From positions 24,125,706-24,189,705 of the forward strand of contig OX377204.1 of the NCBI GenBank assembly GCA_947396885.1: DNA of 64,000 bases, written 5' to 3'. Below the pieces are notes generated by a model. That model saw only the letters and a list, made by a program, of their open reading frames with translations, did no database searches and was not told where the DNA came from. This DNA comes from Heligmosomoides polygyrus polygyrus. Taxonomy: Eukaryota; Nematoda; Chromadorea; Rhabditida; Heligmosomidae. Both the position numbers and the translations under genes were made by a program. Numbering within the stretch: the first letter of the stretch is position 1; each line of letters opens with the position of its first letter. Shown in pieces: positions 10,474-20,239 of this stretch.

Positions 10474-10913
10474 ATGCAGATTGCTGATTTTGATAATGCC
10501 CCAACACCTCTTTTTATCCATTCAGTGGATAGAGAGAATGATGATGGGGACGCCCCTTGGGGACTCCCCTTGATTGTGGATAGCTCTGCCTTGCTGGATC
10601 TAGTCAAGCAGAACCCAATTGTAGACGCCTTGGAAATGGTGAGTGAACTGACCCAATCACATACGCAACGAAGATCAGACCGCTCTCGTCAATCGCAGAG
10701 TACTGGCGGCGTATGTCGCTGTCGTCTTATTTGCTACCAGATGCCAGTCAGAGCAGTTAAACTCCAAGGAGGCGACCGAAAAGGAGAAAATAACCATAGA
10801 TTCTACCGCTTTGAAACAGCTCGCTGAGCTTTTTGAGCCCAAATCTGACTGTCTCCCACTCCTCCATCCAGACAACTTTTTTGAGACTCTCCTCCCCTCT
10901 TTGCACTCTTGAG
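10474..10913 (+). pseudogene. Unrecognised coding-like fragment
   Basis: Not recognised. The frame from 10,474 reads APTPLFIHSVDREND..., DAPWGLPLIVDSSALLDLVK... to about 10,640. An overlapping second frame (about 10,653-10,913, after a stop) reads EDQTALVNRRVLAAYVAVV...KEKITIDSTALKQLAELFEP...LLHPDNFFETLLPSLHS. Both have balanced, protein-like composition, suggesting one protein split by an indel or a splice. A canonical donor gtgagt follows GAAATG at 10,637 and an acceptor-like ctatgcag ends at 10,478. The segment is absent from copy 2, so there is no conservation test. Could be a decayed host exon or a transposon gene. Confidence 0.25.
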
Positions 10914-12227
10914 CTGGTGAGAAATGAGTTGAGATCTGGTGAGAGCCACAGAACGAAAACCCAATTTATTTGGAGAGCCGACTTCCGAAACACACCCCTG
11001 ATGTGGTGGAGGAGTTCAAGTTCTAGTCTGCTTGCAGTAGTGCAGAAATGAAGAAGAATACGTTTATCCGACTACGCGCTACGCAAAAGTTCGCCTTTCA
11101 AGGTATTTACAAAAATCTGAGAACTTTTAAATTCAATAACTGCTAATCGGCAAAGGGATAGGTTCGAGGCACACAAACGTTTCTGAGCACACATTTTAGT
11201 TATACTAGAAGTTGCGTACGGCGCGTTGAGCACGGTTGGAGAAAGCGCCGTCTGCGGGGTGGTGGCAATACCAGGTTGTTCAGAACAGAACCGAACACTT
11301 ATTGAGGAAAAGTGATGCAAAATCAGTTCTGCACAAAAGATTACACGGCTGAGAACTTCTCATAAATCTCCCTAAATGCTCACTCTACAAACTCTTCCCC
11401 CCCCCCCCCCTCGATTGATAGGTTCGATCCTACATGCATTGTGCACGGCGCACTCCTAGAGGATTCCCGGCATGACAAAATATTTTACGCCATGCTTGAG
11501 ATGCTTTGAGAACATGCAAGTCCTGGAATATAAGCTCCCCCAGTGGCAAAAAGTCTGCTCTAGTCATCTTTGACCACCCACTGCGAAAATGCGGTAGTCT
11601 GGCGATACTGTATACATGGCTGTGTAGATCTCGACGAGACGAATCGAACGGTACCATCCGCTTCTCAAAACGCCTCAAATTAGAGGAATTGTGAGCATGC
11701 AACGGATTTTGGCGCCTTACGGCCGACAACTCGTCCGCGACCGGCCTTCTCAATGGAGCGCAAGTTTTCAATTTTGGCCATTTTTGATCTTTCGCATGGA
11801 ATGTATATACCAAACGATAGAGCTCGATCTCCTGAGCTCAAATATACTCTTTGTTTTTCAAAAGGATGAATTTTGGGCGAGTTATAGCAAAAAGACGCAA
11901 AAACCGCAAAAGTGCGGTTTTTTCGGCGTCTATTCAAAAGACGCGTCCGGTACTGTACAGTCAAAGTTCAATCAATAGTATGGAATTCGAAAAAGGATAT
12001 TTGTGAGGTTAACTTCAAAACACTTTTTTGTAAGAGTAGACAATGTCTTGTTTGAATATATAGTAGCGTTCTCAGTGGAAATACTAAATACTAAACCGCT
12101 GTGAGAAATAAGCACTTTCCACATAATGCAGAAGTCTCCTTTGCCTATATTCCAAAAGCCAACTTTTGCTGTAATCTTTTGTGCAAAACTGATTTTGTGT
12201 CACTTTTGGCTATATATACGCAGTCCC
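10914..12227. other. Copy-1-only DNA without recognised gene
   Basis: Contains a 14-base poly-C run (11,397-11,410), a small hairpin aaaaccgc/gcggtttt at about 11,898-11,920 and open frames on both strands at 11,430-11,980 with no recognisable motif. No counterpart in copy 2. Confidence 0.4.
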
Positions 12228-12528
12228 TCTCGTTATAACGCATTTGAAGGGACCGGAGAAAATCCGCATTATAACAGGAGTCGCGTCCTAACCGGAGCTG
12301 ACTTTTTTAGACTCTTTTACGCGAAGACTTATTTAGAAGCGCATACAATAGCTAAATATAGCTATACATAGTAATGAAATGTGACCTGGAGGAGAGTTTG
12401 AAGGCAAAGAACACCTTTAGATTATTAATGAAGTCCTGTCCTCAAAGATACTCTCCGCTATGTATATGCATATGTATTATAGATGTGCGGGAAATAGCGA
12501 GTACCAGAGCGAAGTGGGAAGTGATAAA

Positions 12529-12543
12529 CAACAAAACTGTGTA
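12529..12543 (+). repeat. Target-site duplication, left
   Basis: caacaaaactgtgta, next to the (ttc)n end of the element; repeated at 15,714-15,728. Confidence 0.92.
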
Positions 12544-12565
12544 ATCTTCTTCTTCTTCTTCTTCT

Positions 12566-12880
12566 TCAGCGTTTGTCCCGCTTCGTGGCGGGGTCCGCTA
12601 TTCTGGTGTCATGACGCCACCTTTCCCGATCCAGCGCTAGATCGGGGTGGACACCAGCTACTTTCAAGTCCGTATGTAACGTATCAGCCCAGCGCTGCTT
12701 CGGGCGCCCTCTAGGCCGCTTTCCTACCACCTCGAACTTAGGGCCTATCTTGCGGACGCTGTCTTCTTCACGCAGAACGTGGCCGTACCATCGTAAGCGA
12801 GCTTCGCGCATCTTGTCAGTTATCGGCGCGACACCGAACTTCTGCCGAATAGCATCGTTTCGGATGCGGTCCATGCATCC
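12566..12880 (-). pseudogene. Non-LTR polyprotein C-terminal part
   Basis: The third frame carries the C-terminal segment MDRIRNDAIRQKFGV, REARLRWYGHVLR, GKRPRGRPKQRWADTL and DRERWRHDTRIADP, ending in DKR and a stop that overlaps the start of the GAA tail. The same C-terminal module occurs in the elements at 16,074-18,489 and 62,620-62,945. Confidence 0.88.
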
Positions 12881-13520
12881 GAAAAAAAACTCCTGCCGTC
12901 CAGCGCAGCATCTTCGTCTCCATGACGCTGAGGCGCGTTTCAACTTCCTTGGTCGCTGACCAACACTCAGCGCCGTACATTGCTACCGGCCGGACGACTG
13001 CTCTGTAGATCTTCGACTTAAAGCGCTCTGGTATATTCTTGTCGCAGAGCACGCCAGTCAACGAGCGCCACTTGGACCAAGCTGCACTCACGCGTGAATT
13101 CACTTCGACCATCAGTTTGCCGTCAGACGCAACTGCTGATCCCAGGTACTTAAAGACCGCAGTGCGTGGAAGCTCGATGCCGTTAACCTTGATGGAGCTG
13201 GACTCGGTAACGTCCGTCGTTAAATACTCGGTCTTCTTCACGTTCAATCTGAGTCCAAACCGCTCCAAGCGATCACACCAAGCTTGCAACTCTCGCTCGA
13301 GTTCTCCATTATCTTCGCTAGCGAGCATCACGTCATCGGCATAAAGCAACGTCCAAGGGACGGGCTTCTGAAGATCTCGTGTGATGGCATCCATGACGAC
13401 AACAAAGAGGAGTGGAGAAAGCGCAGAACCCTGGTGTACTCCGACAGAGATGGGAAACTCCATCGAGGTCCCAGCTGCAGCTTGAACTCGACTCTTTGGA
13501 CAAGAGTAGAGAATTCGCAC
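12816..13520 (-). pseudogene. Non-LTR polyprotein middle part: RT motifs B and C
   Basis: Continues the reverse transcriptase after the 10-bp duplication: GVHQGSALSPLLF (motif B), LLYADDVMLA (motif C with YADD), GLRLNVKKTEYL and YLGSAV. It covers palm and thumb and runs to TKMLRWTAGV, then shifts frame near the A8 run at 12,883-12,890 (plus strand). No own start is needed; in an intact element this would be internal to the 13,333-15,636 product. Confidence 0.9.
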
Positions 13521-15636
13521 CCACTCTCACCCACTCTATGAGCTCTTCAGGAACTCCATGTTGACGCAGGGCGTACCATATCACTTCACGCGGTACGCGG
13601 TCAAAGGCCTTCTCCAAGTCGAGAAAGGTGATATGCACTGGCTTCTGTTTCTCGCGATGCTTCTCCATCAGGAGGCGGGCGGGGTGTATGGCATCAATGG
13701 TGCCACAGCCAGCCACGAAGCCGCGCTGATTGCTGGAAAGCTGAACGATGTCCCGAATTCGTCCATCGACAACTCGCTCAAAGATCCTCATGCTGTGCGA
13801 AAGCAAGCGAATCGGACGGTAATTGGAGCAGTCTGCAGGACTGCCCTTCTTCTTCCAAATCGGGATAGTCGTACTTTGGCGCCAACACTCAGACCCTTTC
13901 TTCTCCGCCACAACCTGATTAAAGAACTTCGCCAACCACTCAGCAGGGTACCAGTACTTGGACTTCCACAAATCAGCTGCCACGTCATCGGGCCCAGTCG
14001 CTTTGCCTGGCCTCATCTTCTTCAATGCCGCTTCAATCTCCTCCACGGTGATCTTCTGAACGGGGCCGTGGGTTGGAGCCGTGGAAGGGATGGCTGGATG
14101 AGGAAATTCTACTGTAGAGGTTTCCTCAAAGTAGTCGCGCCATCGCTTCAGTGCCTTCTTGCGGTCCGTAAGAAGATGGCCGTTCTCATCATTGATGCCG
14201 AAAAACTTCTCAATATCCTCGGTCTGCCGATGGCGATTCTTAGCAAGCCGGTACAGATACCGCTCGCCATCGCGTGACTCGAGCTTCTCGTTGACATTTC
14301 CATAATGAGTGGCCTTTGCAACAGCCACGGCCTTCTTTGCAGCTTTCCTCGCTTCTTGGTACTTCCGCCCTTGGTACTTCCGCCAGTTATCGGCCGTCTT
14401 TTCGCCGAGAAACACGTGATAAAGCGACTTCTTCACTCGCACTTTTGCTTTCACGTCATCTGTCCACAGCCATGCCTGCTTGTCGACCTTCCGTCGTCCA
14501 GGCTTCGTAATGCCGAGTTCCGACTGTGCGGCTTGACGAATCGCGTCGGTCGTTTTCTTCCAAGTTTCGTCGACAGTCGTGACTGTCGGTAACTGCACGC
14601 GAGAAATCACAGCTGCTTCCTTCTCTCTCATTCGCCACCACTTGATTCTTGCTGCACCGCATCGCTCGACCTGCTTCAGCCTCGGAGGGGCGATCTTCAA
14701 AGTGCAGATCAGCGGTCGGTGCTGTGGTGCGACCGTCTCATACGGCACGACCTTCGCGTCTGTGACGAGATTTCGGTCACGATCCTTCACAAGCACAAAG
14801 TCTATCTGAGACTTGGAGCTCCCACTATAATATGAGATGAGGTGGGAGTCGCGTTTTCGGAAAACGGTGTTCACTATGGTGAGGTTATGCGATTCCGCGT
14901 AATCAAGAATGCGCTCACCATCGGCGTTACGTGATCCGTATCCGAACCCACCATGACAGCTGTACTCGTCCTTCGTAGCACCAACGTGCCCATTAAGTTC
15001 ACCAGCGACTATGATGACATCTTTCGACGGTACCTTTGCTGTCTTCTCATCTAGCAGGCTCCAAAACTCATCCTTGGCTTGATCGGAGCAGCCAGTCTGT
15101 GGAGCATACGCAGAGAAGAAGTGGTAGAGTCGCTCCTTAGCGGCGACAACGACCTTCATCAATCGATCGTCAAAGCGCTCAACGCTTACAATCGAGTCAC
15201 GAAATCGTTCGGAGACGATTATTCCGACACCACTGGTGGTCCTGGGATTTCCACACAGAACGGCCTTGAAGCCACGTCCTATGTCCCTTGACTTGCGGCA
15301 GGACCACCTCGTCTCCTGCACCGCACAGAAATCAACTCTCCTACGTTCCAGTGCTTCAACCAACTCGCACGAGCGGCCCGTCAACGTACCCACATTCAGC
15401 GTTGCCATGCGGGTCCTGCTTACGTTACGGGACTTTCGGACTAGCTCAGTTGCCCCCCGATGCCGTCCTCGCATCAGGGACCCTCGCATACTTCTCACAC
15501 TCGCCGGGCTCTGCGAGTGCGCGTCGACTCCCGCGGACGCCGTAGCACTATCACGAAAAACTTGCAATGTCATGAGCCATGTGATCTGACATGGGTGTTC
15601 GTAGGCCGGCCTGTCACAAGGGCCTGTCGCCTGCAA
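13333..15636 (-). pseudogene. Non-LTR polyprotein N part: endonuclease, RT fingers/palm
   Basis: The 767-codon frame encodes an APE-type endonuclease (MATLNVGTLTGRS, the Glu of AVQETRWS, SAYAPQTG, then AGELNGHVG, where relatives have GDLN or GDFN, then SQIDFVLV and PQHRPL). A basic linker follows, then the reverse transcriptase up to motif A (FLDLEKAFDRVP). The metal-site Asp of the GDxN motif is replaced by Glu. At 13,518-13,537 the 10-mer cacccactct (plus strand) is tandemly duplicated, throwing the ORF out of frame; the remaining 60 or so codons to 13,333 are nonsense. Length and domain order fit a single-ORF element. Confidence 0.9.
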
Positions 15637-15640
15637 TCGA

Positions 15641-15713
15641 ATGTCCGTGTTCGGCTTAGCTCGCAGAGCGGGCAGTTTCCAGTGGCACCACGTGGAGGAA
15701 CGGACATCGCCAC
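15641..15713 (-). ncRNA. Predicted HDV-like ribozyme at element 5' end
   Basis: Numbering the minus strand from the first element base (15,713 = 1): P1 GTGGCG (1-6) pairs with TGCCAC (27-32). P2 ATGTCCGT (7-14) pairs with ACGGACAT (66-73). Between them is a short P3 (CC/GG) with loop TCCACGT. After P1' comes TGG, able to form the P1.1 pairs with loop C residues. P4 is GCTC/GAGC (45-55), and J4/2 contains C-GAA (61-64), like the catalytic C75-GAA of HDV. The nested double pseudoknot starts exactly at the target-duplication boundary, where such a ribozyme would cleave. HDV-like ribozymes are known at the 5' ends of R2, RTE and L1Tc elements. P3 has only two clear pairs, the main weakness. Confidence 0.6.
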
Positions 15714-15728
15714 CAACAAAACTGTGTA
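15714..15728 (+). repeat. Target-site duplication, right
   Basis: Second copy of caacaaaactgtgta at the 5' end of the element. Copy 2 has cagcaaaactgtgta once on its minus strand. Confidence 0.92.
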
Positions 15729-15752
15729 GTCTGATGTTGCAATACTTTTTCC

Positions 15753-15842
15753 GCCATCAAAGCTCTCGCGCCAGGCGAGATATAGGTCCACACTCTCTAC
15801 CTTCCAAGCAGGATGTTAGCCCATTACGCTATCAGCGCTGTT
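15753..15842 (-). mobile_element. tRNA-like SINE head (copy 1, inverted)
   Basis: Minus strand: gcgctgatagcgtaatgggc (box A-like) ... gtgtggacctatatctcgcc (degenerate box B) ... ggcgcgagagctttgatgg. Its equivalent in copy 2 is on the plus strand (41,877-41,963), in line with the block inversion. Confidence 0.6.
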
Positions 15843-15904
15843 GAATCGCGCGCAGCAGGTGGCCTCTCAGCATACTCCCACAATATGGGGATGTTGCGTG
15901 TGAT

Positions 15905-16040
15905 CAAACAGTGCTGTTGGTGTAACCCTGCCCGAAAAGCAGAGGGTGCAGGTACAAATTCTGCATGACGCGAGAATTCTGATCATATTGCAACAAGCCA
16001 TCATGTGTGCCTGCACATGGTGGCTTGTTGCAATCTGTAG
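15905..16040 (+). mobile_element. tRNA-like SINE with hairpin tail (copy 1)
   Basis: ctgttggtgtaaccctgccc (box A-like), gggtgcaggtacaaattc (degenerate box B), then gcgagaattctgatcatatt. The tail forms an inverted repeat attgcaacaagcca...tggcttgttgcaat (about 15,986-16,033). Copy 2 counterpart is minus-strand 41,690-41,800. Confidence 0.6.
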
Positions 16041-16062
16041 CAGCTGCTCAGGATTAAAACAA

Positions 16063-16073
16063 ATGTGCAGGAT
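16063..16073 (+). repeat. Target-site duplication, left
   Basis: atgtgcaggat next to the ttc-repeat end; repeated at 18,490-18,500. Confidence 0.85.
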
Positions 16074-16148
16074 CTCTTCTTCTTCTTCTCCTGAGCGCTT
16101 AGTCCCGCGCAGTAGCAGGGTCCGCTGTTCTTGTGATCTGTCGCCACC

Positions 16149-18459
16149 TCATCCTATCAAGGGGTCATCTGCCGTGGCGCCGACTTCGGCGAGATCTCTC
16201 TTGATGACGTCCTTCCATCTTTTCCTTGGGGCTCCTCTCGGACGCTTTCCGGGTGCCTCGAAATCTAGGGCCAACCTTGTGGGGTGATCCTCTCGTCTTC
16301 TGAGGACGTGTCCATACCACCTCAAGCGCTGCTCTCTCATCTTCAGCTGGATCGGAGCTGTCTTCATCACTGCCATAACATCCTCGTTTCGCACCCTGTC
16401 CCGACGGGTTCATCCACACGCCCACCTCAGCATCCTCATCTCCGCCGCGTGCAGTTGCCGCCCCTGCGCCTTACCCAGGGCCCAGCACTCACTGCCGTAG
16501 AGGAGGGCAGGTCTCACAACTGTCCTATAGAGCTTGCCTTTGAGCGTCCTGGGGCATCTACGGTCGAAGAGGATTCCTGTGGACTCCATCCACTTGAGCC
16601 AGGCTGCGTTTATCCGTCCCCTGACCGCCTGGTCCACATTTCCTTATTCGGATAGGCCACTTCCGAGGTAGCGGAATTCTTCCACTTTCTCGATCATTTC
16701 TCCATGGCAGTCTAGTATCGATCCAGCGCACTGCTCAGAGCTGATGAACTTTGTCTTCTTTACGTTCAGCCGTAGGCCGTTGTCTGCGAGGGCTCCCTGC
16801 CACAGCTGCACCTTCTCCTCCAGCTCCTCCTGGTTGTCGTCTACTAGGGCGATGTCGTCCGCGTAGAGGATCATTCTGAGAGGGCCTTCCTCAAGGTGGT
16901 TCACTATAGAGTCAAGTGTCAGCAGGAAGAGGAACGGGCTAAGAGCCGACCCTTGATGTACCCCCACTGTGATGTCCACTTTCCTCGTCACCCCGTGTGG
17001 AGTTCGTATCGCCGCTTTCGAGCCCTCGTACATGTCCCTTATGACCGTGATCAGACGTTCCGGGACACCCCTCCCTCAAAGGGCATTTCAGATTACGGCC
17101 CGAGTTAGCCTGTCGTAGGCCTTCTCCAGGTCCAGGAATGCCAGGTAGCAGGGTTTTCGTTTCTCCCGATATTTCTCCATCACCTGACGAGCGATGAAGA
17201 TGGCGTCTGTGGTGGACCTCTAGGCATGAAGCCCCACTGCACCTGGGAGATGGGTACCATCTCCCTCAGTCTCGAGTCGACCAGTCGTTCGTAGATCTTC
17301 ATCGTGTGTGAGATCAGTTTGATCCCTCGGTGGTAGGAGCATTCGGAAGCGTCTCCCTTCTGCTTGAAGATGGGGACTATGGTGCTGTTCCTCCAGTCAT
17401 CCGGCATCTTACCTTCTTTCGTGATTCTGTTGAGGAACCGCGTCAGCCAGTTGATTTTGAGGTCCCCGAGCACCTTACAAGCCTTTACTGGCGCACCGTC
17501 AGGCCCTGCTGCCTTTCCGAGTTTCATCTTCTGCGAACCTCTTCTTGCGTCCAGGGTAGAATGGGTCCTTCCGTTGGTTGTTCTTCCTCGGCCTCCCGAC
17601 GAGGGAACTCCTCGTTCAGGAGTTCCTTGAAGTACTCCTCCCATCTCTTTCTGACTTCGACCGGCTTCCGTAACAGCCTACCGTCAGCACTCTTCACCGT
17701 CTTCACTACTCGAATGTCGAGGCTAGCTCTATGACGCGCCTTGGCCAGGCGGATGGCGAACTTCTCTCCTTCTGGCCCGTCCAGTATCTCGTACAGGGCA
17801 TCCATTTCCGCGTTCTTTGTCTTCGCTACAGCTGTTTTTGCCAGCCTCTTCAGCTTCCTGTGGGCTGTGAGATGCTCGGGTGCCCTCGTCTTCTGCCACA
17901 GCTTGTAGGCCTCCTTCTTCCTCTTCACGGCTGCCTGCACCTCTTTGTTTCAGAACCATGCCGATTTATCCCCTCTCATTCCTCCCTTTGTTTCTCCCAG
18001 GGTTTCCTTGGCAAATCTCAGGATTGTTTGGGCTACCCTCCTCCAGGTCTCATTCACGGGACCAGCTGGATCTGGAAGGCCTGTTTCGAGCACTGCTCTT
18101 CGTAGCTCGTTCCGCTCTGAATCCCGCAGTCTCCACCATCGGATCCTGGGTTCCGTCCTCACATTGGGCCTGGTGGGTAGAGGTATGCTAAGGTCCGCCA
18201 CCAAGGGTCTATGCTGTGATGCCACGTCTTCTCCCGGAATGACCTTCACATCCCGGACTGTTTTCAGGGCAGCCTTTCGAACCAAGATGTGGTCGACTTC
18301 CGTCCTTCTTCCTCCGCTAGCATAGGTCACCTTCTGGCTCTCCCTCTTCGCGAAGAAGGTGCTACAGACAGCCAGGTCGTGGGCGATAGCCAGATCCAGA
18401 ATTCGTTCTCCATCCGGGTTTATCAGGCCGATCCCTTTATCTCCATGAACCCTTTCCAC
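16149..18459 (-). pseudogene. Decayed endonuclease/reverse transcriptase
   Basis: Fragments in order on the minus strand: endonuclease end (18,459-17,950: NPDGERILDLAIAHDL, TEVDHILV, ASQHRPLVADL); linker (17,940-17,524: KRWEEYFKELLNEE); RT fingers (17,644-17,180: GKAAGPDGAPV, WRNSTIVPIFKQKGD, GIKLISHTMKIYERL); motif A FLDLEKAYDR (about 17,110-17,150) with in-frame stops after it; motifs B and C (17,033-16,644: VGVHQGSALSPFLF, ILYADDIALV, LNVKKTKF); thumb (16,637-16,410: PALLYGSECWAL); C-terminal module (16,394-16,149: LRWYGHVLRR, GKRPRGAPRKRWKD). Active-site residues survive, but the frames cannot yield one protein. Confidence 0.88.
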
Positions 18460-18480
18460 TCCTGGAAAGGGTTCATGGAG
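18441..18480. repeat. 18-bp foldback at truncated 5' junction
   Basis: ctccatgaaccctttcca (18,441-18,458) and tggaaagggttcatggag (18,463-18,480) are perfect reverse complements around a 4-base loop. Only one of the two is endonuclease coding sequence (ERVHGDKG); the other is an inverted extra copy. This fits snap-back synthesis at the end of target-primed reverse transcription. Confidence 0.85.
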
Positions 18481-18489
18481 GATATGCGC

Positions 18490-18500
18490 ATGTGCAGGAT
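18490..18500 (+). repeat. Target-site duplication, right
   Basis: Second atgtgcaggat, beyond the truncated 5' end and foldback. Confidence 0.85.
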
Positions 18501-18755
18501 ATTCTTTCGAATAATCTAAGCTTTAGTCCACACCTGGCGTTTTTGATAAAGGTAACCCTCAATTTACGGCTGCTTCTAACGAATACCGGGAGCTGGGATG
18601 TGCGGAAAGTTTTATGAGAAAAGCGGAACACGGAATAAGAGCTCCAAAATGCGCAGAAACGGAATACAAAACACGAACGGAAAGGCCTCAAAACTCACTT
18701 CATTTAATTTTTCATAAATATATATCCATATATTTTCATAAATATATATCCATAA
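18501..18755. other. Copy-1-only spacer with 21-bp tandem repeat
   Basis: No gene. tttcataaatatatatccat is repeated at 18,710-18,730 and 18,734-18,754 directly before the SINE. Confidence 0.6.
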
Positions 18756-19050
18756 GGGCGCGTGTAGCGCAGTCGGAGGAGGCGCGACTGTCGCGTGCAC
18801 CCGATACCAGGTTCCTGGTTCGGATTTCCTGCCCAGGCCAACCAAGCCCTCCATCCCTCCGGGGTCGGTGAATTGGTACCAGACTTGTCTGGGGAGGATA
18901 GAGCGCTGACTTGTTCATCGGCTGGCCACCGCAAGTCATTGTATGGCCAAATACGCATTCATGTCGCCTCCACGACATCCCGTAGAAGTAGATTGCGCTG
19001 GCGCATCCCAGAAGGGATTGAGTAACGCCGTCCTTTATCCTTTATATATC
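18756..19050 (+). mobile_element. tRNA-derived SINE, full length (copy 1)
   Basis: Box A tagcgcagtcgg matches the Pol III consensus (about 18,766-18,777) and box B ggttcggatttcc lies near 18,816. The body contains ccaagccctccatccctccg and ggtaccagacttgtctgg, and it ends gcgcatcccagaagggatt...tcctttatccttt. Copy 2 has the same SINE at 42,331-42,620; partial relatives are at 6,540-6,735, 9,380-9,470 and 61,555-61,950. Confidence 0.78.
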
Positions 19051-20239
19051 CATATTTTAGTAAAAACTGTGTTGCCTTTTACAAATTTAGGAAACGGGCA
19101 AGGCAGGAAATCGAAATCCTTCTGTAAATGGTAAGAGAGTATTTTGTTATGAACACAGGTGAAGGGTAAGATGCCAGAGATTTCTCCACTCATGACACTT
19201 AATCAGTTTTACAGAATGTCCCGAATCTATCCTAATTAGAAGGGGCACCTAGGTTACCACTGCGTTCAAGATCTTACGACTCGACACCTACTCTCTGATT
19301 TCGACAGGTACCATAGTATCATTTGGCAGTAGCCGAAGCTCTGGAACAAAGTCAAAGGAGAAGATGGAGAGGCAAGACACCGCGTGCCCTCCTCCGACCA
19401 TGATAGATAAAATGTCCCCTTGGAAAGCCATGCTAGCAATTTATGTAAGTGCCTGTAGAGCTCTGATCCAGAAATCGTGTTCCAGGCCCGACATAAGATT
19501 TCTATGGAAAAAAGAACCTTCTGTATTGCATCATGAGCTAAGGAAAGCGTTTCGAATGCTCCGGATAAGGAAAAAAGGAATGAGATAAGGAAGGAAAATA
19601 AGGAAAATGATTCTTGATTCAAACACTCATGAAACGTGTAGCCTTATACTATCCGGTAGTTCATCGCTTCAAGAAAAGGAAAAAAGAATTCAATTTGACA
19701 TCAGAGTGCACCACTGGTTTGGAACCAACACAATCACAAGCGCATAGTTAATCTCTGTCCTCAGCCTTTCATTTATGTTCAAGAAGTAAATAAAGGCAGT
19801 GCAAATCAATCGAGTGAAGAGCCACCATCTCATCCGGCCCAAAAGAGAGCTGAACACGGAACGGAACGACGGAAGGGATGAAAACGGCCGAAAACCGGAA
19901 TTCGGAATACGAAAACGAAGATTCCGCACATCCGTACTCCAGGAGTCTTGCACTGTGCTCGACATACCGCTAACCATGAACACTTTTATGGAGCGCGCAT
20001 GTGCGGAAAACGTCTATATGCATCTAATTCATTGTCAAGCAGGTGCTGGTCGCGACTACGAACGAGGCAATGGAAGGGTAGGTCTGATCGCATACACGGT
20101 CAGCATCTTGCTCGTCTTCATTTTCCGTTGGGACCGGAACTGAACCGGGTCGCGTTATAACGGGAGTGATTTTGAACGCAGAGTTCCTTCCAAAACCGCG
20201 CTATAGCGGGACTAGCGCGTCCTGAAGTTGTGGATACTT
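19051..20239. other. No gene recognised (copy 1)
   Basis: 19,051-19,790 matches nothing I can name. 19,835-20,140 aligns with 42,957-43,260 and is rich in aacgga/ccggaattc words. 20,148-20,215 has cgttataacg/cgctatagcg words like those at 12,230-12,300 and 42,222-42,330, reminiscent of pogo/Tigger ends, but no element could be delimited. Confidence 0.4.

Larger units (their letters stand above)
12544..15713 (-). mobile_element. Non-LTR retrotransposon with GAA tail, broken
   Basis: A near full-length minus-strand non-LTR retrotransposon: a short 5' leader (about 75 bases) that can fold like an HDV-type ribozyme, one long polyprotein (endonuclease then reverse transcriptase) now split into three frames, and a 3' (gaa)n tail at 12,544-12,567. 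It is flanked by a 15-base target duplication (caacaaaactgtgta). The empty site in copy 2, in inverted orientation near 41,982-42,000, carries the target once. Breaks: a 10-base tandem duplication at 13,518-13,537 and an insertion near the A-run at 12,881-12,889. Confidence 0.93.
12228..16021. repeat. Block inverted relative to copy 2
   Basis: 12,228-12,528 is the reverse complement of about 42,000-42,330, and 15,729-16,021 the reverse complement of about 41,690-41,995. Flanking DNA is direct on the left (to 10,107/41,690) and direct again from the SINE at 18,756/42,331. The retrotransposon at 12,544-15,713 lies inside. Which orientation is ancestral is not visible. Confidence 0.85.
16074..18489 (-). 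mobile_element. 5'-truncated non-LTR retrotransposon with GAA tail
   Basis: A minus-strand relative of the 12.5-15.7 kb element, truncated inside the endonuclease. It has a (gaa)n tail at 16,074-16,090 and an 11-base target duplication atgtgcaggat (16,063-16,073 and 18,490-18,500). The 5' junction carries an 18-bp perfect foldback (18,441-18,480). The coding region has several frameshifts and stops and is older or less constrained than the 12.5 kb element. No counterpart in copy 2. Confidence 0.9.

Noticed and set aside
13558..14277. 239-codon plus-strand ORF inside the second retrotransposon
   Set aside because: Antisense shadow of the reverse-transcriptase frame.
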